DNA of 64,000 bases from contig OX246739.1 of the NCBI GenBank assembly GCA_945910005.1, forward strand, positions 41,158,201-41,222,200, in the 5' to 3' direction. Both the position numbers and the translations under genes were made by a program. The stretch comes from Isoperla grammatica (lineage: Eukaryota > Arthropoda > Insecta > Plecoptera > Perlodidae). The first letter of the stretch is position 1. Each line of letters begins with the position of its first letter. The notes beneath the pieces were generated by a model. The model was not told the DNA's origin. It saw only the letters and a program-made list of their open reading frames with translations, and did no database searches. Of this stretch, positions 23,539 through 34,542 are shown one piece after another.

Positions 23539-23632
23539 TTACGAAAGTACCCGTGATGGTAAAGAGTAAACTAGTTTTGAAATAATGTATATATGTATTG
23601 TTTCTTAGATTTTGTTGGTTGCAAAATGTAAA

Positions 23633-23950
23633 GTACGAAAACATTTTTAACGGTAAAACCAATCCAACGTTTATTTTCATAAAATAATTGTCAACGTTTC
23701 GACGACTGTAGAGTCGTCCTTTTCAAGACATAGAAAAACAAATAAAAAACCACAACAACCAAAAACAATTGCATACAAAATCAGAAAAAAATTTACCATT
23801 AAAATGTTTCCGTACTACATATAGTACGAAAACATTTTTACGGTAAAACCAATCCAACGTTTATTTTCATAAAATAATTGTCAACGTTTCGACGAGTGTA
23901 GAGTCGTCCTTTTTTAAAAGGACGACTTAAGGACGACTATATTTGCAACC
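23633..23950 (-). mobile_element. Penelope-derived tandem unit, retrozyme-like
   Basis: Two head-to-tail copies start at 23633 and 23824 (period 191 bp; the second is truncated). Each carries the Penelope-type end module seen at 30.1, 34.3, 53.6 and 54.6 kb. On the minus strand of copy 1: CTTGAAAAGG, a stem GACGAC / GTCGTC, GAAACGTT, then about 21 nt, then AACGTT. The spacing matches a hammerhead fold with stem III ACGUU/AACGU and cleavage after U at 23666. The first core strand deviates from CUGANGA, so activity is doubtful. Short Penelope-derived tandem units with hammerheads are known in animals as retrozymes. Confidence 0.6.
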
Positions 23951-23984
23951 AATACAATTTAAGAAATCATATTTATATATATAC

Positions 23985-24390
23985 CCTCAGTACAAGGTCT
24001 ACTGGATTTACTCCTAGCGGAGTAATTGCGAAGCGCAAAGTAAGGTCATTGAATGAGATCCAAAATCGCCATTTTGGATCCAACTACAAAAATCGCATTA
24101 TTATTTAAATAATCCTCACCAATAATGTGAATTTACGCGTAAAGTATTACAAAATATATATATATAGAATGTGAAGACAAAATCTCATTTCCGATTGTTA
24201 TTTTGTCTTTTTGGCCCATAATTTGTTTTGACAGATCAATTCATTTGTTTTTCTGAATGATTCTCCCATTTGAATAACATGGGATTTTTAACATTATGGA
24301 AATAGGTTAGATGACCTTACTCCGCGCGCGCTGCGCGCGCGCTACAAGCGATCTAGTGGACCTTGCCCTCAGTATGCCCAGTGACCATAC
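23985..24390. mobile_element. DNA element with inverted ends and GC hairpin
   Basis: Related inverted ends: CAAGGTCTACTGGAT...AGTAAGGTCAT on the left and ATGACCTTACT...AGTGGACCTTG on the right. Near the right end is a palindromic run of alternating G and C (about 24323-24342). It is followed by a hairpin CCTCAGTATG / CATACTGAGG. No coding frame. Confidence 0.55.
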
Positions 24391-24991
24391 TGAGGACAAT
24401 TCCACCCTTCGCACATGCATTTCTCATTCGACAGAAATCGCTTAAGATTTATGATGGAAATCAATCTAAAATCTCAACATCGAAGGCAATTAAGCGATGC
24501 CAAATTGGGGAATAAAATATGTTTCGACATCATCAAAACATATATGAATGTATCTGCCTCGTCAAACATGAACGCTTACGTGTTTTCATTTCATGGTTTA
24601 TTATTATAATACATATATTGATTGCATATTCATATTTATAATATTTTATTTCTATAAACAAACAAACAGTTCTATTCGATTTTCGAACTAATATAAGGGG
24701 GATTGTAATGCCTCATGAAGGACCTGAACATTAATCACAAACAAATCGATGTAATAAATTATTCTCCATAAGATATTGCATTATTTAAGTAATTGTAAAT
24801 TTACTACTACCATGGCCTATGGATTTAAGTGCACAATGTGAACTTATTCTATAAGGATATTTTCAGTATGTGTGGTATAATATGATCATCTTCTGGTTAC
24901 GTTGTACTTAAGAAAGAATACACGGTTTGCAAAGATCTGCGCGTATTGCAATATTGATGAAAATATGTAGTACATAAGCAAAATTTATATA

Positions 24992-25335
24992 TTTAGATCT
25001 CCTACCCAGAATCTATATTTTCTGTATTTTCCATTTGAACGCTTCAATTTATCCCCCCCCCCCCATTATATATTTAGATCTCCTACCCAGAACCTATATT
25101 TTCTGTCTTTTCCATTTGAATGCTTCAATTTATCACCCCCCCCCCCCCCATTATATATTTAGATCTCCTACCCAGAATCCATATTTTCCGTCTTTTCCAT
25201 TTGAATGCTTCAATTTATCACCCCCCCCCCCCCCATTATATATTTGGATCTCCTACCCAGAATCTATATTTTCTGTTTTTTCCATTTGAACGCTTCAATT
25301 TATCATCACCCCCTCCCCCCCCCCCCCCAACTCTC
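24992..25335. repeat. 85-bp tandem repeat with poly-C tracts
   Basis: Four copies of a unit with CTCCTACCCAGAAT, TTCCATTTGAA and a run of 10-14 C before ATTATATATTT. The C-run length differs in each copy, and the last ends in a mixed C/T run. Frames through it (proline-rich) are artefacts of the poly-C. Confidence 0.92.
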
Positions 25336-25659
25336 CCGAACTCCCCTGGTCGCTTTGTTTGCTCCAGAGTCCAGCTGTGCTTGTGTTTTATCCCGTCGTA
25401 AGAAAGCCCGTATAATCTCGACACACATAATATTGAACCGCTTACTTAACAAAGCGGTATATAATTAATAGCTCGCTAAACTGGCAGCGGTTGGATGGTT
25501 CTCTGGGGTATTAAAATAAATAACGTACTAGCGTTATCTTCTAAGTGCCGTGTGTTGTGCTGTGTTGTGTGTGGTTGCGAGATAGCGACTTTAGTTTGGA
25601 AATTTGTTCATTATTGTGCTACTATATAGGCCTACCCACGTTTTGCTTTCCTGTGTTAC

Positions 25660-26030
25660 ATAGAAGTTGCACAGCGTTACGATAAGAGGCTCTTAATTCG
25701 GGAGGTCGTCGGTTCGATTCCGGCCACCGGCTGTTCAAACTGAAGGTTTTTTCCGAGGTTTTCCTCAGTCGTAAAGGCGAATGCTGAGATTGAGTCTTAC
25801 TTAGCCCTCGAACATTCCTTTCCAGCTATCCAAACACCCTAATAACCAGTCACCTGAAGAGGAGCACATCAGGTGAAGCTGGCTGCACCCTATAACGGGT
25901 ATTCTTACGAAAAATGATGATTTGTATTATTTCCTGTGTTAATTAAGTTCATTAAGGTGACCGGTATCAAACCGACGACATCCCGAATTAGAGTGTGGTG
26001 TCTTACCGCTGGGCCGCTACTATCGTATTA
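25660..26030. mobile_element. Composite SINE-like unit with two inverted tRNA-like heads
   Basis: A plus-strand head with B box GGTTCGATTC (25711-25720) is followed by a body with CCGAGGTTTTCCTC and GGCGAATGCTGAG. Words like these occur in tRNA-derived SINEs of arthropods as I recall them. About 240 bp downstream a second head lies on the minus strand: B-box region CGGTTTGATACCGG (25961-25976) and A-box-like GCGGCCCAGCGGTAAG (26002-26017). The two heads are about 85% alike over about 40 bp (ATTCGGGA.GTCGTCGGTT). Confidence 0.6.
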
Positions 26031-26604
26031 GCGTAGTATGCAATATGGGCATGTATGATGTACTTTATTGTGAACTATTGATATTTCCCACGCTTGTCTC
26101 TCATAACGTACGAGTGATTACGACTGATGGTCGATATTTTGGTGTATCGGTATCGAAAGTCCAACCAAACTTGAAAGTAAAAGATGTTGAAATTGTAATA
26201 AAGTTCCTTCTGTGCATTACTAATTACTACATTTGTATTGTCACGTTACACGAGAGCAAGACTACGCAAACAGTATGTTAATATGCAGATGAGAGGTTTA
26301 TTTACATATAATTTTGGGTAATGTGAACAACAATATTATTTTAGTAATATGCGGACGAGCACTGAGAATTCCCAGGGTACCCCGCGAGAAAACGTGTAAC
26401 GCCCTCTCCCCCGCTCCCCCGGCCAAGCCCGTCAATAAAATACTTACTACATGTACTTCCTATATAGCAAAATAAATCGGTTCTTTTCTATCACTGAGGT
26501 TCTATTGTAGACAATGTGTTTTGAAAGAATGAAGAAACAAAATATGTGGTGTGACGTAGAATTACATCGTATCGAAGTTTCGATAGCTTCGTTTGCCGGT
26601 CTTA

Positions 26605-26690
26605 CACTGGGCCTTACACTGGCCAGTGTAGCGGTGTCTTACACGAGCTAAGTGTCCAGTGTAAAAATCTTTTTCTGCACTGGCTATACA
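26605..26690. repeat. Palindromic ACACTGGC cluster
   Basis: CTTACACTGG occurs repeatedly, including a perfect 16-bp palindrome TACACTGGCCAGTGTA, and in inverted form (CCAGTGTAAAAA). Probably a hairpin-forming element end; no coding content. Confidence 0.45.
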
Positions 26691-27980
26691 CTATTGTAAG
26701 TTTTAATTACAGGCTACACAAATTATTTAAAAGAAAGCCAAACAAAATACACTGAAACACGGAAACAAAAGAACGACTAAGTACTTACAGTGACTTACTT
26801 TGATTTACACTAGTGTAACGTGTAGGACATGCGAACGAGGCTGCATGACGTAATTTAACACCACATTTAAACGTATTTTATTGATTGGATTAGCTTAAAG
26901 TCAGGTCAGGCCTGCGAGGCAACACCTGTGATCAATCTCTCTATGAGGATTCCTTTAGCTACGAGCGTTGCGTTGATATTTGTATCAGTCATGGGAACGT
27001 GGGTCCGTGGCTTAGTTGAGAACAAGAAAATCAGTCGCTCTTGGCATTTCACAAACTATGTACACCCCCACTACCTGGCTAGCACAAACATGAGACGAAA
27101 TCCCCGAATTCATTACCGGAAGCCATAACAGAAGTTCAACCACGCGCACATTTCTTGAAAACACATCTAGTCAAATAATAGGCGTCCACACAACAAACAA
27201 AGAAACGATTATATTTGATTATTTTTGACAGTTCGGACCCAACAAATTCAAGGAATCTGCGGTTGCATTCTGGGTGTACGAACAACTTATTATGAATGCA
27301 GTGAAACAAATGCACTGCGGCGTTCTCAGCTTTGCCTAGGACAAAATTTAGGTTTTGGTTCGTATAATTTTCCATCTATTCGTTACTCCCACATCGCGTA
27401 CTGGGTAACTTAATTGCAATGCTTGGCGAACACAGTCAGTATACCTTCCACACTTTATTCTTGGTGAACAACTTAATGCAAAGCTCTGTTGCTTTGAGCT
27501 GTCTCCACTCACTTATGGGTCGGCAACACGTGGTTAGTGCATGTTGAATAATACAGTAGCAAGAACGGTATCGACATTAATAGTATAGGAGTGCTGCACG
27601 CGACAATTTGCTTAAGTACTGGCCGCCCCTTCGCTGTAATTCACGGTATTGCTCATCGCTCAAGAGAGAGAAATGATTACAGAACGCAAGCTTTCTGTTA
27701 CTCTACGTTCTGTATACGATTCAATGATGTACGCCATGACACGTGTGTGACTGTCGTTGACTCAAAGTGGTACTAATTGCTATGTTAGTTTCATATACTC
27801 CACAGTATTAGAGATTGCGTTTACGCTTAAACCAAACCGTTTTTATTTTATTTTGTTACATTTAGTTAATTAAGATTTATGAGTAGAGGATTTCACTTGA
27901 ATTGGTTTGCTTTAGTTTGTTTACAATATTAAACTGTAGCACTCGTCTTGTTTTCGCTTTTCTTTGTGTATACCTAGGAC

Positions 27981-28018
27981 AGCCCGCGCACAAGAGATAG
28001 CTCTTATGCGGGCTTCTT
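27981..28018. repeat. GC-rich hairpin in the ferlin intron
   Basis: AGCCCGC and AAGAG pair with CTCTT and GCGGGCT around a 4-nt loop, giving a 12-bp stem with a small internal loop. It stands out from AT-rich surroundings. Function unknown. Confidence 0.5.
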
Positions 28019-28727
28019 ATATTATTGTGTTTTATTTGGGTAATTTGTTTATTTATGGTTGACAATGTATTTGTGTTGTTTTTGTAGACGAGCACGAGAT
28101 AAGAATAAAATGGTTAAAATAATAATAATAATAATATTAACTACATTCTAGAATTGGGGTTAAAGTTTGGCGTCAATGACTATATTTGAAAAATAAATTA
28201 CTTATAATTAATTTCATTTACCTTACCTTCCACCAGATCTTGTATTATTAGCCAATAAAGGACACAATACTCCCACTTATAAACTTCACGATGTTCGTGT
28301 TTGATGCCCCAAGTGAAGCTCAGACGAAGTTTACGTATACAGTACACGGACTGTTCTAAACACACGTACACTCTGATTTAGCGAGCTGTCTGTGTACGCA
28401 GTTTGACTTGTGAAGCTCCTCATTTAATCTAATTTAGACTGAAGAAGAGGCTCTCTGTAGTATCGGTAATTTTATTATCATAGTGGGGAAGGAGCTGAAG
28501 AAGTTTCATATATGTATAATAAATTTAACCACATTCTTTCACAAGAAATAAATTAATGAGAATTAATAATCTAATACATTTTAGAAATGTCTGGCAAACG
28601 TCGGTATGCAGTGACGTTACATGTAACAATTTCTATCACAATTATTTAGAGCAGCTAAGTCATGTCTAGATAGTTGACGAGTGCTTCCATTATAGAACAC
28701 AGAGAATAGGTGAAGTGTGTTACCCAC

Positions 28728-28916
28728 CGGCAAGGGCCTGTTGTTAGGGTCAAGTAGCGTGTCAGTGAGAGAAAGGCGGCCATCTTGGATCACTTGTTGG
28801 AGCACCAGGCCATACGAGCCGAGCACCTTGTTACTGAAGTAGCGGTTGTAGGCGAGAACCTGCATCTGTAGTACTTCATTGCTCTCCACAGGGCGCGCCA
28901 CCGGCCACTCAAAGTT
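28728..28916 (-). CDS. Otoferlin-type ferlin, C2A exon
   Basis: Encodes the second half of the N-terminal C2 domain (C2A) of a ferlin. The minus strand has acceptor TTTCCTTGTTACAG ending at 28917 and donor GTGGGT at 28722-28727. The exon is 189 bp (63 codons), phase 0 at both ends. The product begins NFEWPVARPVESNEVL, continues with a QVLAYNRYFSNKVLGSYG segment and VLQQVI, and ends with LTDTLLDPNNRPLP. Vertebrate otoferlin and FER1L6 show the same order (a WPVA motif, FSNKLIG, VLQKV, DTL-D-NN) at this place, whereas the dysferlin/myoferlin type differs. Upstream exons for the C2A start were not found, so start codon and promoter remain unknown; the exon of another gene at 35.1 kb on the same strand limits where they can be unless genes are nested. 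No frameshift or stop is seen, and GC content is well above the surroundings. Confidence 0.82.
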
Positions 28917-28929
28917 CTGTAACAAGGAA

Positions 28930-29325
28930 AATTATGTCAACACAAAGAAAGAGCCAACTATTTAAACGTGGCCGATTGTTAAATCTTAAAATTCTCCTTA
29001 AGAGGAGAAATTACTCGACATGGGCATAAAGGTCAAGATCGTGGTTTGGAGTACTTGAAGCCTCGAAAAAGAAATTAACTCAGCCTCAAATTACAAAAAC
29101 GCAACTAAGCGAGAGTACTGTTTCTATAATATGTCAACACAAAGAAAGAGCCAACTATTTAAACGTGGCCGATTGTTAAATCTTAAAATGCTCCTAAAGA
29201 GGAGAAATTACTCGACAAGGGCATAAAGGTCAAGATCGTAATTTGGAGTACTTGAAGTTACAAAAAAGAAATTAACTCAGCCTCAAATTACGAAATTGCA
29301 ATCAAGCGAAAATACTGTTTCTATT
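28930..29325. repeat. 197-bp tandem duplication beside a ferlin acceptor
   Basis: Two copies of a 197-bp unit starting ATGTCAACACAAAG at 28934 and 29131, with about 95% identity at the start falling in the second half. The duplication begins only some 15 bp upstream (in transcript sense) of the ferlin exon acceptor, but does not include the exon. Confidence 0.88.
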
Positions 29326-29329
29326 GCCC

Positions 29330-30040
29330 ATTATAACACTAGCTTCTAAGTCACTGCATAATGTACGTGCACTCATCTGTGTGACGATAAATACATTTTC
29401 CACAAAACAGGCATTTAGGTTACGTCATAATTTTTACAACATGCCAGTTGTGGAGCATATTTTTGGCCTTCAATTTTCATTCTAACTTTCACGGTGACAA
29501 TATTGCAGGCCTGATAACTTAAAAGTCAGGGATTTTGTGTTAACATTTTTTTTACTAAGAGAAGAAGCCTTGGCACAACTGTCACGAGAAAGGAATTTAT
29601 CGTGGATAACGTCCTTTCCCCCCCCCCCCCACCTACCCTCCACCCCCAACCCCACCATGTCTAAAGGTTTTCAGATCTCCAGCTTAAGTCCACGGTGACG
29701 CGAGAGGAGAACATTATAGACCAACACGGTTTCCGCTAGGGCATTACTTGTCATCTAGTCGCCTGGGCAACACAATGAAGCTCATGGTATTACTTATCTG
29801 TGGTATTACTATGTCCCAAGAACTACTCGTAACGTGTGTTCAACATAGCAACCACCACCAATAAAACCCTTGGAAATCAACCAAAAAACTTATTTGCGAT
29901 AATAAACAACAATATTATTTGTTGATAGTAGTAGGGACCCTTAGTTTGACGCCAGAGACCAATGCACTTAAAACAAAAATGAACATACAATATGTAGCTC
30001 TCATTTAACTGTAATATGTAGATATAAATCATAATTTGTA
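29330..30040. other. No recognised gene
   Basis: AT-rich DNA with a C-rich run near 29620-29655. No supported exon. Confidence 0.4.
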
Positions 30041-30055
30041 GGAACACAAACATAT

Positions 30056-30285
30056 ATATATATATATATAAAGTAAGGATACATTTTTCGGTTAAACCAA
30101 TCCAAATTTTATTTATAATGATAATTCAACGTTTCAACGACTCTAGCGTCGTCTTTTTCAAGACATACAAACATAAAAAACAAATAAATAAAAAACCACA
30201 ACAACCAAAAAACACTTGCATATAAAATATAAAATGTATCCTTACTTTACATATTGCTACCAACAAAATATAAAAAATCATATAT
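30056..30285 (-). mobile_element. Solo Penelope-type terminal repeat with inverted ends
   Basis: About 200 bp bounded by TAAAGTAAGGATACATTT and its near reverse complement AAATGTATCCTTACTTTA. It contains the minus-strand module CTTGAAAAAG / GACGACG...CGTTGAAACG seen in the Penelope copy at 53.6 kb. A (TA)n run adjoins the left end. No coding part remains. Confidence 0.7.
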
Positions 30286-31205
30286 ATGTCGATTGTAGAT
30301 AGATACATTGATCGTCCGATTAACATGAAGATACGAGAATTTATGAGCACATTACATACTGAGCACACTACATACAATGTATATGCTCTGATGTTCATTC
30401 AACCTATCGCACGTGTCGTCGTTCCTCGTTCATCAGTAATGCGATTAGTTGAACATTTTGAGCAATAATTAAGAAAACGCAGTGAAAGTTTTATTTCAAA
30501 CTGATGAACTTACATTTATTGTATACAGTATTACAATTGGCCTTGCAAATTGTGGGAGTAATAGTCACTGATAAATTCACTTTATCGTATTACATTGTAA
30601 AAATCTTTAACCTGGCCGTTTTTAAATTTTAATCATACACCAGGTGCAATTCTTCTTAACCTGGTATGTAAGTATTTCTCATATTTAAATTCTCTACTAA
30701 ATATTCATCACGTCTTCAGTCTTGGCCTACGCAAGGGATTACTTCAAAGCGTTGGATCTCCGAATATGGCAAAGGACGAAACGGTTCATAGCGCCGGATC
30801 TCAACCAACCATTTCAACGATTCTCATTACGAAACGACGAGAGGTATTTGAATTCTTCTCGATGTCTTTTACAGAATATTACCACTCACATGATGGGTTT
30901 TTATTCGCATTTCAAAAGAACGTATAATATAATCCGACTGTGCCTCTCATTCAAGTCAAGACGATTAATCGTATTACTGATAGAACGAATGCGATTGAAT
31001 CTGAAGATTACAAATTTTATCACTGCCATCTTTAATAAGATTCCAGTTCCACTATGACATATTGAATGGCACACCCATATTCTAAGATCACATGGAAATC
31101 ATTCCCTTTTTAAATGTCGCCATTGAGACGAGGAAAATTCTACGAGGTTTGTTAATATACATTCACAGACTCATGGCGACTCACTGATCACTCTGCCTCT
31201 GTCTG
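30286..31205. other. No supported gene
   Basis: A 111-codon frame at 30722-31057 has no splice context, no recognisable domain and AT-driven composition; I do not call it. Otherwise nothing seen. Confidence 0.4.
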
Positions 31206-31605
31206 TCAATCACATCCATTGGTCCATTCAAGAACTGTTATTTATAGCTAAACTTAATGCAATAATAATATACATTGGTCCATTCAAGAACTGCTATTTA
31301 TAGCTAAACTTACTACAATAATCACATCCATTGGTTCATTCAAGAACTGTTATTAATAGCTAATCTTACTGCAATAATAATATACATTGGTTCATTGAAG
31401 AACTGTTATTTATAGCTAATCTTACTCCAATAATAATATACATTGGTCCATTGGAGAACTGTTATTTATAGCTAATCTTACTACAATAATCACATCCATT
31501 GGTCCATTCAAGAACTGTTATTTATAGCTAAACTTACTGAAATAATAATATACATTGGTCCATTCAAGAACTGTTATTTATAGCTAAACTTGCTGTAATA
31601 ATGCT
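31206..31605. repeat. 56-60-bp tandem repeat, about seven copies
   Basis: Units contain CATTGGTCCATTCAAGAACTG, TTATTTATAGCTAAACTTACT and an AATAATA spacer whose length varies, giving 56-60 bp periods. Diverged enough to be old. Confidence 0.9.
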
Positions 31606-33060
31606 TCTGGTCGTAGCTAGCTTCGCACATACAATTATCACGTGAACTACAAGAGCTCACGTAGTTGACTGCGTACTGAAGATCGCTATCAGCATACGTG
31701 CAACATGACAGTATGAAGGTCTGCATGTGTGCTGCACAGTGCACTCACTAGCGCTCGTAGCGGCCATCTGGCTGGCGCTCGAAATAAGGGCTTTACAGAA
31801 AACTACACCCATAATTAAACCATTGGTATTTTCTTAACTTGCGATTTATTAATTCTGGTTGTGTAATATCCCTTTCACGCACATTCGCACGCCACCATTT
31901 TGTAAATCGTAACTCAACCCGATCACCAATAGGGTGATTGTCTATGTGCGCGAATGAGTTTGGTGCAATTACGTCGGTCAAGCTTCGCTTCTGTGTGCTT
32001 GTCTTTATAGTGTTCTAAAATATCGTACGATGGATGGTTTAAAGTTTAAACATGTCTTAAAGCTCATTCGATGGTACTGCACTACTGTCATGTCCAGTTG
32101 GGACTATGTAAATGTAAATAGCATTTTCCAATTTTAAATTAACATAGACCAAGCGTACAGACGTATTTTTCTTTGCATATTACATTCCATACGCCGTCGT
32201 ATCACAACCGTCCCCCCCCCCCCCAAAATGCGGGCACTGCCAACCCCTATCCATAATCCATCGGAGAATTCAACCGAATATCTTGTCAAAGACTTTTCAG
32301 AAGGGAAAACTTAAATACCAACAAAAGGAAAACGACAGCCCCTTCCCACCCCCTTCCCTTCGCCCATTCCCACCAATAACATATTCGTGTCTCTATTCAC
32401 GATAAGTGGATAAAACATCAACCAATATTCAAACTAACTTTTCATCAACTACAGTTAAGACTTAAGAGTTCGCAATATTGATGTACAACTTTCTGTGTTG
32501 CAACTCTTGTGTCCATATTCTTATCCTTTCAAACTTCTTATCCTCTCATTATCCTCATTCTAACATATATTTTTGTGTACCGAATCTCAAAATTTGTTTT
32601 CATAAGTATAAACTTTATAATTTATCTTTTTTCTATGTGTTAATCTAATTTACAATAATTCATTTTCATATGAGTTCTTAAAATGAACAAATTTGTAATA
32701 GATAGATTACTGTCTCGATTAGTCTATAACTGGAAGAATAACTTACGGCTGACGCTACAGGTTATTCGTAGCAAAGAATTACAAACGTAGTAAAACTCAA
32801 TGTCGTGTATAATAATAACTATACCCATACACGTTATCACTATAATGATAAAGCTATCGCCAAGTGTCAGGGTTTCGTGAGTAATGTCAAGATTGCCAGA
32901 AAATACTAACGTAAGTATTTAGTACTTGTCTTCTGTTTTTGGGAAAAAAACACCATAACACCATACACCGATTAGGATTACCATTTCAAGGTAAAACATT
33001 CTGTCACGCATTTGCGTTTAACTTAAAAATAAAAATGTGTTTTTATTGTGGGGAAACCAA
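31606..33060. other. No recognised gene
   Basis: Moderately GC-rich DNA near 31610-31780, then AT-rich DNA with a C tract near 32212-32224. No splice-bounded exon found. Confidence 0.4.
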
Positions 33061-33061
33061 G

Positions 33062-33145
33062 AATGTCAGACCAGCCCGGCTTCGAGCCCAGGCCCTCCAT
33101 ATGCTGGGTGATGTCGGACCGGTCCTGTCCACTAGGACACAACAA
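33062..33145 (-). repeat. tRNA-like segment (SINE-like)
   Basis: On the minus strand TGTCCTAGTGGACAGGAC (A-box region, 33122-33139) is followed 33 nt later by GGGCTCGAAGCCGG (B-box region, 33076-33089). Order and spacing fit a pol III internal promoter. I see no full cloverleaf, so a tRNA-derived retroposon is likelier than a functional tRNA gene. Confidence 0.5.
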
Positions 33146-33149
33146 GGTT

Positions 33150-33975
33150 TTCTTGTGTGCTGTGTTTGGCAGTCAAAGATATTATTGCATATAATCCAGT
33201 CTGAATTTTATTTTTTCTGCCATTTGGTAGGTAGTGGTAAAGACAATTCTCTATCGATACATGGTGCATTTACCATACTGCGTCGTGTTATGTTCATGCT
33301 TATTGATGATAGAAACGAATCGTAAGATTACAATCCAACAATAAACATTTAAAAATCGTTAAAATTTAATATTTCTAACATGTCTGCCAACATAATCAAT
33401 TCTGGACGTGTCGTAAAACAAAATTGGGTCTCACATCTCGGTCAGTCAATTTACCAATCATCAAACAATCGTGATAGCGATTCAATTTCCTTTGTTTATT
33501 GTTTTCATGTTGTAACTATCTGCCCGTAACAGTTGTATTAGAGTTTATTATTTGGAGAGAGCAGAGTTATAGAGTACTATATGGAGTTGACATAAATCGA
33601 AATAATGCGCTACCATCACGCATCATTTCTACTCGAGAGGCAATCTCGTACGACCACTCGAGTTAGGCATAGCCAGCCTACTAATCACAGAAACATGTAG
33701 GAATGTGCTCTGGGGTAAAGTGTGATGCACTTTGCGTTTATTAATAACTACGTCAAACAATATGCCCATTATTGTTCATTATATCCAACTCAATTCCGAG
33801 GTAGACAGGTTGACAAGAAGAACGGCGCGACACCTCTTTGTTACAGTGAGAAAGATATGGTGTGGTATTTTTTGTTATTAAAAAACATAATTCCATATTC
33901 ACTCAGTTTGGTTCATATTTTGTATCGCTCTTTGTATATAATTAATGTTAAACCCGTCATTTTATTTCGTCAGTT
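33150..33975. other. No recognised gene
   Basis: AT-rich; no supported exon. Confidence 0.4.
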
Positions 33976-34235
33976 TTATAACTGAATTGAATGTACACAA
34001 AATGACTAAATAAGGCAGGATAGGATCCCAAACCTAATATAATGTGTATACCATTTTTTAGTCCCCGGCATTTAGTACAGTACGAATATCTGAACGGTAA
34101 AGCGGAGTGCGACATTACCGACGTGCATGGCGGATCTACCATTGAAAACTCACGGATAGATGAAAACTTGACGTATTCGTACTACAAGAATATATTGCCA
34201 GTATTGCGATAAACTGTGAGTTTGTGGTTGTGTGT

Positions 34236-34320
34236 ATATATAAAGTAAGAAAACATTTTCGGTTTAACCAATCCAAATTGTATTTAAAATAAATCAACGT
34301 TTCAACGACTGTATATAAAT
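34236..34320 (-). mobile_element. Penelope-type terminal fragment
   Basis: AAGTAAGAAAACATTTTCGG then ACCAATCCAAATT and CAACGTTTCAACGACTGTA match the start of the Penelope ends at 30.1 and 53.6 kb. It is truncated after the CGACTGTA block. Confidence 0.65.
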
Positions 34321-34324
34321 ATAT

Positions 34325-34515
34325 ATGTCAATAAAATTAAAATAATTGCGGGTTATTCCGCCACGTCCTACCTCCATATTGTGCCGACGTTTCAGGAACC
34401 TTATGGATCCTATTCTCAGCCCTGAGGATAGGATCCATAAGGTTCCTGAAACGTCGGCACAATATGGAGGTAGGACGTGGCGGAATAACCCGCAATTATT
34501 TTAATTTTATTGACA
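34325..34515. repeat. About 190-bp near-perfect palindrome
   Basis: Two arms of about 94 bp are reverse complements with at least one mismatch, meeting at the CTCAG-CC-CTGAG centre near 34415-34422. Each arm contains CCTGAAACGTCGG next to TGAGGATAGGATCC, the Penelope-type end arrangement with a hammerhead-like CTGAGGA...GAAAC core. A (TA)n run follows at 34543-34584. Confidence 0.9.
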
Positions 34516-34539
34516 TAAATCCTGGCCACGAAAGCTTGA

Positions 34540-34542
<3 letters not shown>

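Larger units (their letters stand above)
21301..28727 (-). other. 7.4-kb ferlin intron filled with mobile DNA
   Basis: Inferred intron between the two ferlin exons: the donor GTGGGT at its high-coordinate end and the acceptor CAG at its low end are both phase 0. It contains MITEs, Penelope tails, a TIR element, an 85-bp tandem repeat and SINE-like segments (listed separately). The parts 21870-23340, 24391-24990, 26030-26580 and 26830-28600 show nothing else I can support. Confidence 0.55.

Noticed and set aside
25035..25468. Proline-rich frames
   Set aside because: They arise from the poly-C tracts of the 85-bp repeat.
26045..26281. Short resemblance of VITTDGRYF to LSm8 proteins
   Set aside because: Only about eight residues match; the rest of the Sm fold is missing.
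28226..28375. Open minus-strand block ending in GTAAGG donor
   Set aside because: It would sit between the two ferlin exons but its phase does not fit, while those exons join directly in phase 0.
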